Positions 1-5,204 of a stretch of DNA of 7,390 nucleotides are shown here, one piece after another; the stretch's first letter is position 1; each line of letters opens with the position of its first letter. A program made the translations under genes and the position numbers. Under the pieces are notes generated by a model. It did not search any database. It saw only the letters and a list, made by a program, of their open reading frames with translations, and was not told the DNA's origin. Origin of the DNA: Alphaproteobacteria bacterium UBA6178 (GTDB lineage Bacteria > Pseudomonadota > Alphaproteobacteria > Rickettsiales > UBA3002); assembly GCA_002422205.1 (NCBI GenBank), contig DITS01000004.1:1-7390 (forward strand), given 5' to 3'.

Positions 1-45
1 GGCCGCACCGTCGGCGCCGGCGTCGTTGCTAGTATTTCTGCTTAA
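1..45 (+). CDS. tuf: Elongation factor Tu, C-terminal end (partial)
   Basis: Only the last 14 codons and the TAA stop (43-45) are present; the rest lies before the window. Read from base 1 they give GRTVGAGVVASISA. This matches the very conserved end of EF-Tu, where an R-x-G-G-R-T-V-G-A-G-V-V strand of domain 3 is followed by a few variable residues. EF-Tu is the GTPase that brings aminoacyl-tRNA to the ribosome. A tuf copy directly before trpT-secE-nusG is a common proteobacterial gene order, which supports the call. Whether this is the only tuf copy in the genome cannot be seen here. Confidence 0.93.
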   Translation, partial: GRTVGAGVVASISA

Positions 46-49
46 TATC

Positions 50-120
50 AGAGTCCAGAGTCCGGAGTCCGGAGTTCAGAGAAACTTTTGCTGAATTCTG
101 GACTCTGAGCTCTGAACTCT
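50..120. repeat. Heptad-built 30-bp imperfect palindrome between tuf and trpT
   Basis: The left arm (50-79) and right arm (91-120) are inverted copies agreeing at 24 of 30 positions, with an 11-nt loop (80-90). As RNA, four of the six differences are G-U wobbles and two are C-A mismatches, so a long stable hairpin is expected. The left arm is made of tandem heptads: GAGTCCA, GAGTCCG, GAGTCCG, GAGTTCA. The right arm, read on the other strand, is GAGTTCA, GAGCTCA, GAGTCCA, GAATTCA. It starts 4 nt after the tuf stop codon and ends 8 nt before the tRNA. It may act in termination, or as an RNA-processing site between the tuf message and the tRNA, or may be a dispersed repeat. No U-tract follows, so a simple intrinsic terminator is unlikely. 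Confidence 0.85.
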
Positions 121-128
121 ACCAACAC

Positions 129-203
<75 letters not shown>

Positions 204-204
<1 letters not shown>

Positions 205-242
205 TAAAAGAAAAGCCTCCTTTTAGGGGGCTTTTCTTTTAT
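204..242 (+). terminator. Strong intrinsic terminator after trpT
   Basis: A 17-bp stem (204-220 with 226-242, one T-G pair) encloses the 5-nt loop TTTTA. The 3' arm ends in a T-rich run, TTTTCTTTTA. The stem begins at the last base of the tRNA's CCA, so terminator and mature tRNA end touch. Because the arms are symmetrical it could also stop transcription arriving from the other side. Confidence 0.9.
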
Positions 243-260
243 GCGGGAGTGATGGGTGAG

Positions 261-350
261 AACCTATAGGTTCGACCATTTTGCTCTCAGACAAAATGGG
301 ACTCCGAACAACGTGAGGAGCCCGCAGGGTGAGCCGCGTTAAAACGCGGC
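261..350. repeat. Cluster of inverted repeats in the first spacer unit
   Basis: Three perfect inverted repeats follow one another: AACCTATAGGTT (261-272), CCATTTTG/CAAAATGG (276-283 with 292-299, 8-nt loop) and GCCGCGTT/AACGCGGC (333-340 with 343-350). In addition GCGGG (243-247) can pair with CCCGC (321-325). This suggests that the spacer RNA, if it is made, is highly structured. No coding potential is visible and the function is unknown. Confidence 0.7.
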
Positions 351-370
351 GAATCAACCCTGTCGCCCCT

Positions 371-410
371 GCCATTAAAAAGGGTCCCGCATGGGGCCCT
401 TTTTAATGGC
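371..410 (+). terminator. Second terminator, fused to the repeated tRNA end
   Basis: An 18-bp stem (371-388 with 393-410, one T-G pair) has the 4-nt loop GCAT and a CCCTTTTTAATGGC 3' arm. Its left arm starts in the GCCA of the repeated tRNA-Trp 3' end at 356-375. Tract symmetry (AAAAA before, TTTTT after) would let it work on both strands. Its sequence differs from the first terminator, although its place in the unit is the same. Confidence 0.85.
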
Positions 411-572
411 AGAGGTGATAGACTCCGGTTCAAACCTGTGTTCGACCATAAGCTTAGCGAACGATAGTGAGCTTAGCGTTGGCAGCGCAGAAACCGTAAC
501 ACGGTTTTGAGCACACCCTGTCTCTCACCACACCCCATGTTATCCTTCTAACCTACACCGCTCAAACCCATA

Positions 573-600
573 AAAAAGGCCCCCAATCGGGAGCCTTTTT
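573..600 (-). terminator. Bidirectional terminator after the minus-strand secreted-protein cluster
   Basis: AAAAAGGCCCCC (573-584) pairs with GGGAGCCTTTTT (589-600), with one C-A mismatch and the loop AATC. Read on the minus strand it gives a GC stem followed by six T, 17 nt after the stop codon of the gene at 618. It is therefore probably the terminator of that operon. Read on the + strand it would also stop any transcript coming from trpT. Confidence 0.85.
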
Positions 601-617
601 CTGTTGACACTCAGTGT

Positions 618-896
618 CTACTGCGGAATCTCATCCACACAGGCCATGATGGAATCATTGAAACCTTCATTATCCATCATTTCATCTTCGGGCAATTCGA
701 TCAGATCGGTAAACTCATTGGTGGTCATGCGTTTTTGCAGCTCATTAATCGTGCATTCGCAATAAGGCAGCATCTTCTGGTCATCTTCCGAGCATCCTTC
801 CACAAAGCTTTTGATAATCAGCTTGGGGAAAGGCTCCGCCATGGCAGGCATCGCCATCGCGCTCAATACTAAAGCAATCAAAATCTGTCTTTTCAT
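618..896 (-). CDS. Small exported Cys-rich protein, CxC paralogue 1 (unknown function)
   Basis: 92 residues. Residues 1-20 look like a signal peptide: MKRQ, a hydrophobic run, then AMPAMA before EPF, which suits signal peptidase I. The mature part (about 72 residues, acidic) has four cysteines at 35, 46, 48 and 86 and the motif Y-C-E-C-T-I-N-E-L at 45-53. It is clearly related to the protein encoded at 1240-1503, which has the same layout F-V..C..Y-C-x-C-x-I-x-E-L..C. Two disulfides in the periplasm are a reasonable inference; the function is unknown. ATG 896 is chosen because it sits at the start of the signal peptide. The frame opens further to a TTG at 944, which would overlap the previous gene. 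The ribosome binding site is weak (GAAAG-like), so translation may depend on the gene upstream, which ends 32 nt earlier. Last gene of a three-gene minus-strand cluster, followed by a terminator. Confidence 0.78.
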   Translation of the reverse strand: MKRQILIALVLSAMAMPAMAEPFPKLIIKSFVEGCSEDDQKMLPYCECTINELQKRMTTNEFTDLIELPEDEMMDNEGFNDSIMACVDEIPQ

Positions 897-928
897 GGTG
901 CATCTTTCATCTGTTAGGTTGGTTCCGG

Positions 929-1231
929 CTATTCGTCTTCCCAATGGTTTCCGTCTGCATCATAGCCATTCTCGTCATAGCCATCCGCATCATAGCCGTC
1001 AGTATCATACCCATAAGCATCATACCCCTCTGCATCATAGCCATCGGCATCGTACCCGTTTTCGTCGTAACCGTCAGCATCATAATAGCTCTGATCAAAC
1101 TGCTGCGCGGTGCTCACTACGTCCTGAAATATCCCCAGCATTTCGCTGACTTCCGACAAATCAGCCCGCGCAGATACGCTGGCACCACACATCACAATCA
1201 GGGCCACGCCCGTCATCAATCGTCGCATCAT
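929..1231 (-). CDS. Small exported protein with nine YDxxG pentapeptide repeats (unknown function)
   Basis: 100 residues. Residues 1-23 form a signal peptide (MMRR, hydrophobic core, SARA before DLSEV). Residues 24-49 form a short, probably helical segment (LSEVSEMLGIFQDVVSTAQQ). Residues 50-94 are nine uninterrupted pentapeptides YD-x-x-G: YDADG, YDENG, YDADG, YDAEG, YDAYG, YDTDG, YDADG, YDENG, YDADG. The tail is NHWEDE. The mature protein is strongly acidic and Tyr/Gly-rich and was probably made by repeat expansion. Cys15 lies inside the signal peptide, and the preceding residues (I-V-M) do not make a good lipobox. Ribosome binding site AGGGG (1237-1241) lies 5 nt before two ATG codons (1229-1231, 1226-1228) and overlaps the TAG of the gene upstream, so the two are probably translationally coupled. 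Metal or cell-surface binding is possible but not shown. Confidence 0.78.
   Translation of the reverse strand: MMRRLMTGVALIVMCGASVSARADLSEVSEMLGIFQDVVSTAQQFDQSYYDADGYDENGYDADGYDAEGYDAYGYDTDGYDADGYDENGYDADGNHWEDE
950..1084 (-). repeat. 15-bp tandem repeat coding for YDxxG, nine units
   Basis: Nine 15-bp units on the minus strand, each close to TATGATGCnGATGGC or similar, encode the pentapeptides. Units differ mostly in the third and fourth codons and in silent positions, so the array is not brand new. Its periodicity opens long frames on both strands (His-rich on +, Met-rich on -) which I treat as artefacts. Confidence 0.9.
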
Positions 1232-1239
1232 GTCAGCCC

Positions 1240-1503
1240 CTATCCGTCAATAGCGAATAGGTGAAAGCATTTTTCCGAGGCTTTATTGATATCTTCATCT
1301 TCCGCAATTTCTTCCTCCGTCCAGTCGTCATAACTGTCCAGATACACTTCTTTATCAAGCTCCTCAATCACACAGGCGCAATATTTCACTTCACCCAACT
1401 CTTCACATTCTTTGGTAAAACGATCGACAAAGCTTTCTGCCGCATAAGCAGAACTGGCCATAAATGACACTATAGTAGCGAAAACACATGCAGTCCGGTT
1501 CAT
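1240..1503 (-). CDS. Small exported Cys-rich protein, CxC paralogue 2 (unknown function)
   Basis: 87 residues. Residues 1-21 are a signal peptide (MNRTACVFATIVSF, then SSAYA before AES). The mature chain is acidic and has cysteines at 33, 42, 44 and 79, with Y-C-A-C-V-I-E-E-L at 41-49. This matches the paralogue at 618-896 in motif and in order of cysteines, with spacings C-x8-C-x-C-x34-C against C-x10-C-x-C-x37-C. The start ATG (1501-1503) is preceded by a good Shine-Dalgarno, AGGAGA (1509-1514). An in-frame upstream extension to 1554 lacks a signal-peptide-like beginning and is rejected. First gene of the minus-strand cluster; its stop is 8 nt before the next start. The promoter probably lies in 1504-1635, divergent from secE, but I could not fix its boxes. 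Confidence 0.78.
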   Translation of the reverse strand: MNRTACVFATIVSFMASSAYAAESFVDRFTKECEELGEVKYCACVIEELDKEVYLDSYDDWTEEEIAEDEDINKASEKCFHLFAIDG

Positions 1504-1534
1504 ATTATTCTCCTGGTTAAATGAACATCTCAGT

Positions 1535-1558
1535 ATTAACATCGAAATTAACATCGAA
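1535..1558. repeat. Perfect 12-bp tandem repeat upstream of the secreted-protein cluster
   Basis: ATTAACATCGAA occurs at 1535-1546 and again directly at 1547-1558. It lies 32-55 nt upstream of the start codon at 1503, in the likely promoter or leader of the minus-strand genes. It could be a paired regulator-binding site or a recent slippage duplication. Confidence 0.6.
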
Positions 1559-1595
1559 GGGTTAAAGCTTGATTAAGATTGCCCTTATATTTTGC

Positions 1596-1624
1596 TTGCC
1601 AACCCAGTTATTTAGGGCTATGAA
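1596..1624 (+). promoter_or_regulatory. Probable sigma70-type promoter for secE-nusG
   Basis: The -35 box TTGCCA (1596-1601) and -10 box TATGAA (1619-1624) are separated by 17 bp, predicting a start near 1631. The TTGCCN -35 resembles the one proposed before rplK. The two terminators between trpT and here make a local promoter necessary. Box matching was done by eye only. Confidence 0.45.
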
Positions 1625-1635
1625 CTGGGGCCAAA

Positions 1636-1660
1636 GCACACCCCTGCGGTGTGCGTTTTT
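1636..1660 (+). terminator. Terminator-like hairpin in the secE leader (possible attenuator)
   Basis: GCACACC (1636-1642) pairs perfectly with GGTGTGC (1648-1654) around the loop CCTGC, followed by GTTTTTG. This is an intrinsic-terminator shape on the + strand, placed just after the proposed transcription start and 39 nt before secE. There is no + strand gene upstream until trpT, so its role is either attenuation of secE-nusG or blocking read-through. The minus-strand reading has a poorer T-tract. Confidence 0.55.
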
Positions 1661-1691
1661 GTGTCTGGGAGACGTTTTTGTGTCTGGGAGA
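1654..1691 (+). repeat. Perfect 19-bp tandem repeat duplicating the secE ribosome binding site
   Basis: CGTTTTTGTGTCTGGGAGA occurs at 1654-1672 and again, directly abutting, at 1673-1691. Each copy ends in the Shine-Dalgarno GGGAG. The second copy (1686-1690) is 8 nt before the secE ATG and should be the working site. The first is a spare 27 nt upstream, and its T-run follows the hairpin at 1636-1654. Confidence 0.85.
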
Positions 1692-1698
1692 ATTTAAC

Positions 1699-1893
1699 AT
1701 GGCCATCAACCCCGCCAAATTTGTCCGCGAAGTGCGTCAGGAAACCCGTAAAGTGGTGTGGCCAACGCGCAAAGAAACGCTGATATCCACGGCAATGGTG
1801 CTGGTACTCACGCTGATAGCGGGTATTTTCTTCCTGATCGTCGATAATATCATCGCATGGGGTGTACGCGTGATTTTGGGTATGGGCGCTTAA
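1699..1893 (+). CDS. secE: Preprotein translocase subunit SecE
   Basis: 64 residues, the usual length for the short single-span SecE of many bacteria (the E. coli protein is longer, with three spans). SecE clamps SecY in the inner-membrane SecYEG channel that exports proteins. Residues 1-27 form the cytoplasmic amphipathic part, with the hallmark V-V-W-P-T-R-K-E at 19-26. One membrane span follows at about 29-50, then a short tail. The start ATG 1699 has the Shine-Dalgarno GGGAG 8 nt upstream. The frame extends upstream to 1651, but that part would translate the leader repeat and is not SecE-like. nusG follows after 32 nt, the standard pairing, and the two are probably co-transcribed. Confidence 0.95.
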   Translation: MAINPAKFVREVRQETRKVVWPTRKETLISTAMVLVLTLIAGIFFLIVDNIIAWGVRVILGMGA

Positions 1894-1925
1894 AGCAGCC
1901 GGTAAAAGTAAAAAACGAGGAAAAA

Positions 1926-2573
1926 ATGAACAACGAAGCAACGCAAGCCGCAGACGAAACCGAAACCGCAGACGCAGCAAATGAAACAGCCGCCGCTCCC
2001 GTAGCCGAGTCGGCACCTGCTGCCCCCACTGGCAAGCCCAAACGTTGGTACATCATCCATGCTTATTCCGGCTTCGAGAAAAAAGTCGCGCAAGCGATTT
2101 TAGAATCCGCCGCACAACAAGGCTTAAGCGATAAATTCGAACAAGTCGTTGTCCCCACCGAAGAAGTGGTCGAAATGCGCCGTGGCAAAAAAGTCGCCGC
2201 CGAGCGTAAATTTTTCCCCGGCTATGTATTGGCGAAAATGGATATGAACGATGCCACCTGGCAGCTGGTCAAAAAAACCGAAAAAGTCTCTGGCTTCTTA
2301 GGCGGGGGTGGCACCAAGCCACAACCCATCTCCGATGCCGAAGCCGCCGCCATCTTCCAGCAGGTGCAAGCCGGAACTGACGCGCCCAAACGCGCCTTCA
2401 ATTACGATATTGGCGAGCAGGTCAAAGTGGTCGATGGGCCGTTTGAATCCTTCGTCGGCACCGTGGAAGATATCGACGAGGACAAAGAAACCCTCAAAGT
2501 ATCGGTCGCCATTTTTGGCCGCCCGACACCGGTCGAGCTCAATTTCTCACAAGTCGATAAAATCACGTCTTAA
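1926..2573 (+). CDS. nusG: Transcription elongation/termination factor NusG, with N-terminal extension
   Basis: 215 residues. NusG binds RNA polymerase through its NGN domain, suppresses pausing, and links to Rho or ribosomal protein S10 through its KOW domain. The NGN domain covers about 39-150 (K-R-W-Y-I-I-H-A-Y-S-G-F-E-K at 39-52, F-F-P-G-Y-V-L at 96-102). The KOW domain covers about 158-213 (G-P-F-E-S-F-V-G-T-V at 171-180). Most NusG proteins begin only two or three residues before the K-R-W-Y motif. Here about 38 residues precede it, rich in Ala, Glu, Asp and Thr and probably disordered. ATG 1926 follows GAGG (1917-1920) at 5 nt. A longer frame to 1857 overlaps secE and is rejected. No later ATG lies before the NGN domain, so the extension looks genuine. 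Its 3' end converges on a minus-strand gene 16 nt away. Confidence 0.96.
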   Translation: MNNEATQAADETETADAANETAAAPVAESAPAAPTGKPKRWYIIHAYSGFEKKVAQAILESAAQQGLSDKFEQVVVPTEEVVEMRRGKKVAAERKFFPGYVLAKMDMNDATWQLVKKTEKVSGFLGGGGTKPQPISDAEAAAIFQQVQAGTDAPKRAFNYDIGEQVKVVDGPFESFVGTVEDIDEDKETLKVSVAIFGRPTPVELNFSQVDKITS

Positions 2574-2589
2574 AACGCCCGATGATGGA

Positions 2590-3237
2590 TTAAGAACGCG
2601 CGTTGAAAGCTTTTACGGGTTGCAGCGTCTCATCAATTGCGCCCAGCTTTTGTAGTGATTCCATGACTGGTGCCGCCTCTTCCTTAAATCTTTCCGCCGC
2701 TGCGACAAAGGAGGTGGCCAGCTTATCCATTGCATTCACACTAACCATGTAGCGGCATGCAAAATCGGTAGGCAATGTGGGCTTGTCCGATGCCTGGCTC
2801 GAAACCAACTCGGGGTTCACCTGACGCTGAATCCCTTCATGTGCAGCACGAAACGGCGTATAATGCTCCTCAACCCCAGTTAACAATGCAGTAATACGCT
2901 GGTAGTCACCTAAAACCACAGTTAAATTAGGTGTATTTAATCTAAAACGCTCAAGATGGGCGGCATTAAACGCAGAAAATGCATCGGTGAGCTTCTTGGC
3001 ATGGTGGTCAAATAAAGCAATATCCTGCGTCAATGTGGGCAGCTCAAACTCTCGTATCTGGGGCAAATCGACCTGCGCACATGTATCGTAGATATCCTGC
3101 AAATGACCCAGCTGAGTTGAAACCTCTCTCATTTTTGCATCAAAATCGCCAACACAGCACTCCAGCGATCGCACGCACTCCCGCAACGCGTGCTTTGCAT
3201 CCCTGCTGTCAATTGTAGTAGTAGGCCTATCCGCCAT
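2590..3237 (-). CDS. Helical protein of unknown function, one copy of a domain shared with the 3317-4609 gene
   Basis: 215 residues from the preferred start, numbered here from MADRP. I do not recognise the family. There is no signal peptide or membrane span, and composition suggests a mostly alpha-helical soluble protein. Two blocks match the neighbouring 430-residue protein: V-V-L-G-D-Y-Q (107-113) and a C-terminal stretch (about 165-202) with V-S at the start, F184, L195, then G-A-I-D. The spacing from F to L is 11 residues in all three domain copies seen. Start choice: GGAGG (3243-3247) lies 5 nt before the ATG at 3235-3237. The next ATG upstream (3247-3249) overlaps this Shine-Dalgarno and has none of its own; using it would give 219 residues. 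The gene lies 79 nt after the 430-residue gene (67 nt from the upstream ATG) in the same direction, so an operon is possible. Both sit between nusG and rplK, where most relatives have nothing. Confidence 0.72.
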   Translation of the reverse strand: MADRPTTTIDSRDAKHALRECVRSLECCVGDFDAKMREVSTQLGHLQDIYDTCAQVDLPQIREFELPTLTQDIALFDHHAKKLTDAFSAFNAAHLERFRLNTPNLTVVLGDYQRITALLTGVEEHYTPFRAAHEGIQRQVNPELVSSQASDKPTLPTDFACRYMVSVNAMDKLATSFVAAAERFKEEAAPVMESLQKLGAIDETLQPVKAFNARS

Positions 3238-3316
3238 CATCTCCTCCATCTGCTAAACATAGGCGCATACATTACCATATAATATATGACGATAGGGTTA
3301 AGATAGAGAACCCGCG

Positions 3317-4609
3317 CTAGCGGTTAGCCCCCGCGCCAGTTATGCCGGTAATAGGCTTATTGTGATCGTCAATCAACCCCGCCTCGCGCAATTGCCCCAA
3401 CACCCGGTCACTCTGCCGTGTAAAATTCGTGATAGCCTGTTGGGCCGGCACAATCGTCGGCACGAGAGCGAGGCTTATGGCTGTATAATCCTCAGCGAGC
3501 GCTGCATCTTTTGCCAACGCATATTTTGGAAGTGATTTCTGTGCCTGTTCAACAGTCTGAAATTCTCCCTGCAACGCCTCTACAAACGCCAGCGCATTAT
3601 TATAGTCTCTAAGGACACTTTGCAGCAACGGACCTTTGGGCGATCTAGACTTAGCTTCCGCCATCGCAGGTTTCACATAAGCATCGCGGTTATTCTCCAA
3701 AAACTTTTTAATATTAAATGTTGCATGTCGCAATGCCTTCATATCATCAAAGTTATCGTGTTTTTCCAGTATATTATGGCCGATAGGGGGTATAAAATCT
3801 GCCAATTGAAAATACAAACTCATAACCATATTTTGCAGCTCATACATCATCGGTGCGGTCGCCTTATCAGCTGCTTTACCCTCTGCGCGTGGTGTAGAAA
3901 TATGCGTTTTAGGTGTCTGCTGCATACCCCTGTCTGTCTGCAAAAGAAGTCGATCCATCGCGCGCTGCTCCAAACGCTCCCTGGCTGGAATTGTCACTTT
4001 CATAAACTCTTGAACCTCGGCCTCGATAGGATCAAGTGCATTAAACATGATCGGAGCGCTAACCCTAAACGCCTCCAAGAACGTCTCTGGTATGGGCTCA
4101 CCTGCATCTACAGCTTCTAATACATTCTCATAGGCTTCATTATAGTCATGGAAACAATCCATCAGATCTTGGGTCATCGACACCGCACTGTCATAAAAAT
4201 AATAGGTCATTGTATCTTCAGGCTCACGAACCGATTGTCGCAACATACCATGGTGATAGGGCTGCCGGTTTCGAGTCAGCCCGTCATAGGCAGCATGGCT
4301 ATGAACCAGCGCGTTATAAAGATTCTGGGTTGCTTGCCGATAACGGCTCATCACCGGGCTTTCATTATCCCCCTCACTGCCTTGCAAAAACTCCAATGCG
4401 ATAAAGGGCCTGTTATCAACCCTATCGCCACGCAAAATAGCATCTTCACTAAACAAAGCAGGCGTGCATTTTTCGATTCTCAGATAAAGCGCCGACACCG
4501 CATCCCGCAATGTCCGTAAATCCCTAACCTCCGACGGCTTTTCATTAGCCGCGTTGCGGTCACCGGGCCCGTCGTTACTATTTGGATTGTTGCTAGAAGA
4601 TTTATCCAT
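3317..4609 (-). CDS. Helical protein of unknown function with an internal duplication
   Basis: 430 residues. I do not recognise the family. Residues 1-28 are polar and probably disordered (S/N/D/G-rich). Two related helical domains follow, at about 30-218 and 254-416, joined by a polar linker (220-253). Matching pieces, first against second copy: AVSALYLRIEKCTPAL (37-52) with MVMSLYFQLADFIPPI (261-276); ATQNLYNALVHSHAAY (93-108) with ATFNIKKFLENNRDAY (296-311); H-D-Y-N (154-157) with R-D-Y-N (334-337); and a closing block with V-S or I-S, F, and L eleven residues after F (183-213 with 378-407). No signal peptide, membrane span or catalytic motif is visible. ATG 4609 follows a purine-rich AGGGTGGCGGG. 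It diverges from rplK, and the next gene downstream carries a single copy of the domain. A structural, coiled-coil or protein-binding role is a guess only. Confidence 0.75.
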   Translation of the reverse strand: MDKSSSNNPNSNDGPGDRNAANEKPSEVRDLRTLRDAVSALYLRIEKCTPALFSEDAILRGDRVDNRPFIALEFLQGSEGDNESPVMSRYRQATQNLYNALVHSHAAYDGLTRNRQPYHHGMLRQSVREPEDTMTYYFYDSAVSMTQDLMDCFHDYNEAYENVLEAVDAGEPIPETFLEAFRVSAPIMFNALDPIEAEVQEFMKVTIPARERLEQRAMDRLLLQTDRGMQQTPKTHISTPRAEGKAADKATAPMMYELQNMVMSLYFQLADFIPPIGHNILEKHDNFDDMKALRHATFNIKKFLENNRDAYVKPAMAEAKSRSPKGPLLQSVLRDYNNALAFVEALQGEFQTVEQAQKSLPKYALAKDAALAEDYTAISLALVPTIVPAQQAITNFTRQSDRVLGQLREAGLIDDHNKPITGITGAGANR

Positions 4610-4711
4610 CCCGCCACCCTATCACCCAAACATTACAATTATGTTAAGATGCTGAGTTTTATTTGATTTTAGCAAGGTCAATCAAAAAGGTGATTTTTCC
4701 CCAAAAAATGT

Positions 4712-4739
4712 TTGCCTTTTGAAAGCGATGCAGTATAAC
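4712..4739 (+). promoter_or_regulatory. Probable sigma70-type promoter for rplK operon
   Basis: The -35 box TTGCCT (4712-4717) and -10 box TATAAC (4734-4739) are 16 bp apart, predicting a start near 4746 and a leader of about 27 nt before rplK. The 163-bp region 4610-4772 between divergent genes is AT-rich and shows no other structure I can support. I could not recognise an L1-binding motif in such a short leader. Confidence 0.5.
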
Positions 4740-4772
4740 TGGCGCTCCTTAAATCGGGGAAAGATACAAAAA

Positions 4773-5201
4773 ATGGCTAAAAAAGTCGCAGGTTTAATTA
4801 AGTTGCAGATCCCGGCAGGCAAGGCAAATCCTTCGCCACCAGTGGGTCCCGCACTCGGCCAAGCTGGCCTGAATATTATGGAATTCTGTAAAGCGTTTAA
4901 CGCGCAAACCGCAGATAAAGAAGTCGGCATGCCGATCCCGGTGGTGATTACCGCTTATCAGGATCGTAGCTTCACCTTCGAAATGAAGCAACCGCCGGTA
5001 TCCTACTTTATCAAAAAAGCGATTAAAGCGCAAAAAGGCTCCAAAGAGCCGGGTAAACAATTTATTGGTAAAATCACCATGGATCAGATTCGCGAAATCG
5101 CGGGGCTCAAAATGGTGGATATGAACGCTCATAGCGTGGACGCCGCCTGCCAGATGATTAAAGGCTCGGCAACCTCCATGGGTATAGAGGTGGTGGAGTA
5201 G
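4773..5201 (+). CDS. rplK: 50S ribosomal protein L11
   Basis: 142 residues, the standard L11 length. L11 binds the GTPase-associated region of 23S rRNA at the base of the L7/L12 stalk and takes part in factor binding and the stringent response. The N-terminal domain shows the flexible hinge-rich P-P-V-G-P-A-L-G-Q-A-G (22-32). The rRNA-binding C-terminal domain ends with G-S-A-T-S-M-G-I-E-V (131-140), the family signature. ATG 4773 is chosen by homology (MAKKVAGLIKLQIPAGKANP). The frame stays open to a TTG at 4719, but that would run through the proposed promoter. The nearest purine-rich site, GGGGA (4756-4760), is 12 nt before the ATG, rather far. rplA starts 3 nt after the stop. Confidence 0.97.
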   Translation: MAKKVAGLIKLQIPAGKANPSPPVGPALGQAGLNIMEFCKAFNAQTADKEVGMPIPVVITAYQDRSFTFEMKQPPVSYFIKKAIKAQKGSKEPGKQFIGKITMDQIREIAGLKMVDMNAHSVDAACQMIKGSATSMGIEVVE

Positions 5202-5204
5202 ATC

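Noticed and set aside
356..375. A second tRNA gene
   Set aside because: Only the 3' 19 nt of tRNA-Trp are repeated. The sequence before them does not form D- or anticodon arms.
950..1084. EF-hand or RTX calcium-binding repeats
   Set aside because: The pentapeptides are rich in Asp and Gly but do not keep the 12-residue EF-hand loop or the nine-residue GGxGxDxxx RTX pattern.
1186..1200. Lipoprotein box at Cys15 of the YDxxG protein
   Set aside because: The residues before Cys are I-V-M, with Met at -1, which is not a usual lipobox. A signal peptidase I site (A-R-A) follows at 21-23.
811..1264. Open frames on the + strand opposite the repeat protein (His-rich and Ile/Val-rich), and a Met-rich minus-strand frame at 907-1098
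   Set aside because: They are frame shadows of the 15-bp repeat array. The minus-strand frame with a signal peptide, Shine-Dalgarno and stop/start coupling explains the region better.
3620..4519. + strand open frames opposite the 430-residue gene
   Set aside because: The minus-strand frame is longer, has a start site, and shows internal duplication and homology to its neighbour at the protein level. The + frames show none of this.
4719..4772. Upstream TTG/ATG starts for rplK
   Set aside because: The extension would include the promoter -10 region and is absent from the L11 family. MAKK at 4773 gives the standard 142 residues.
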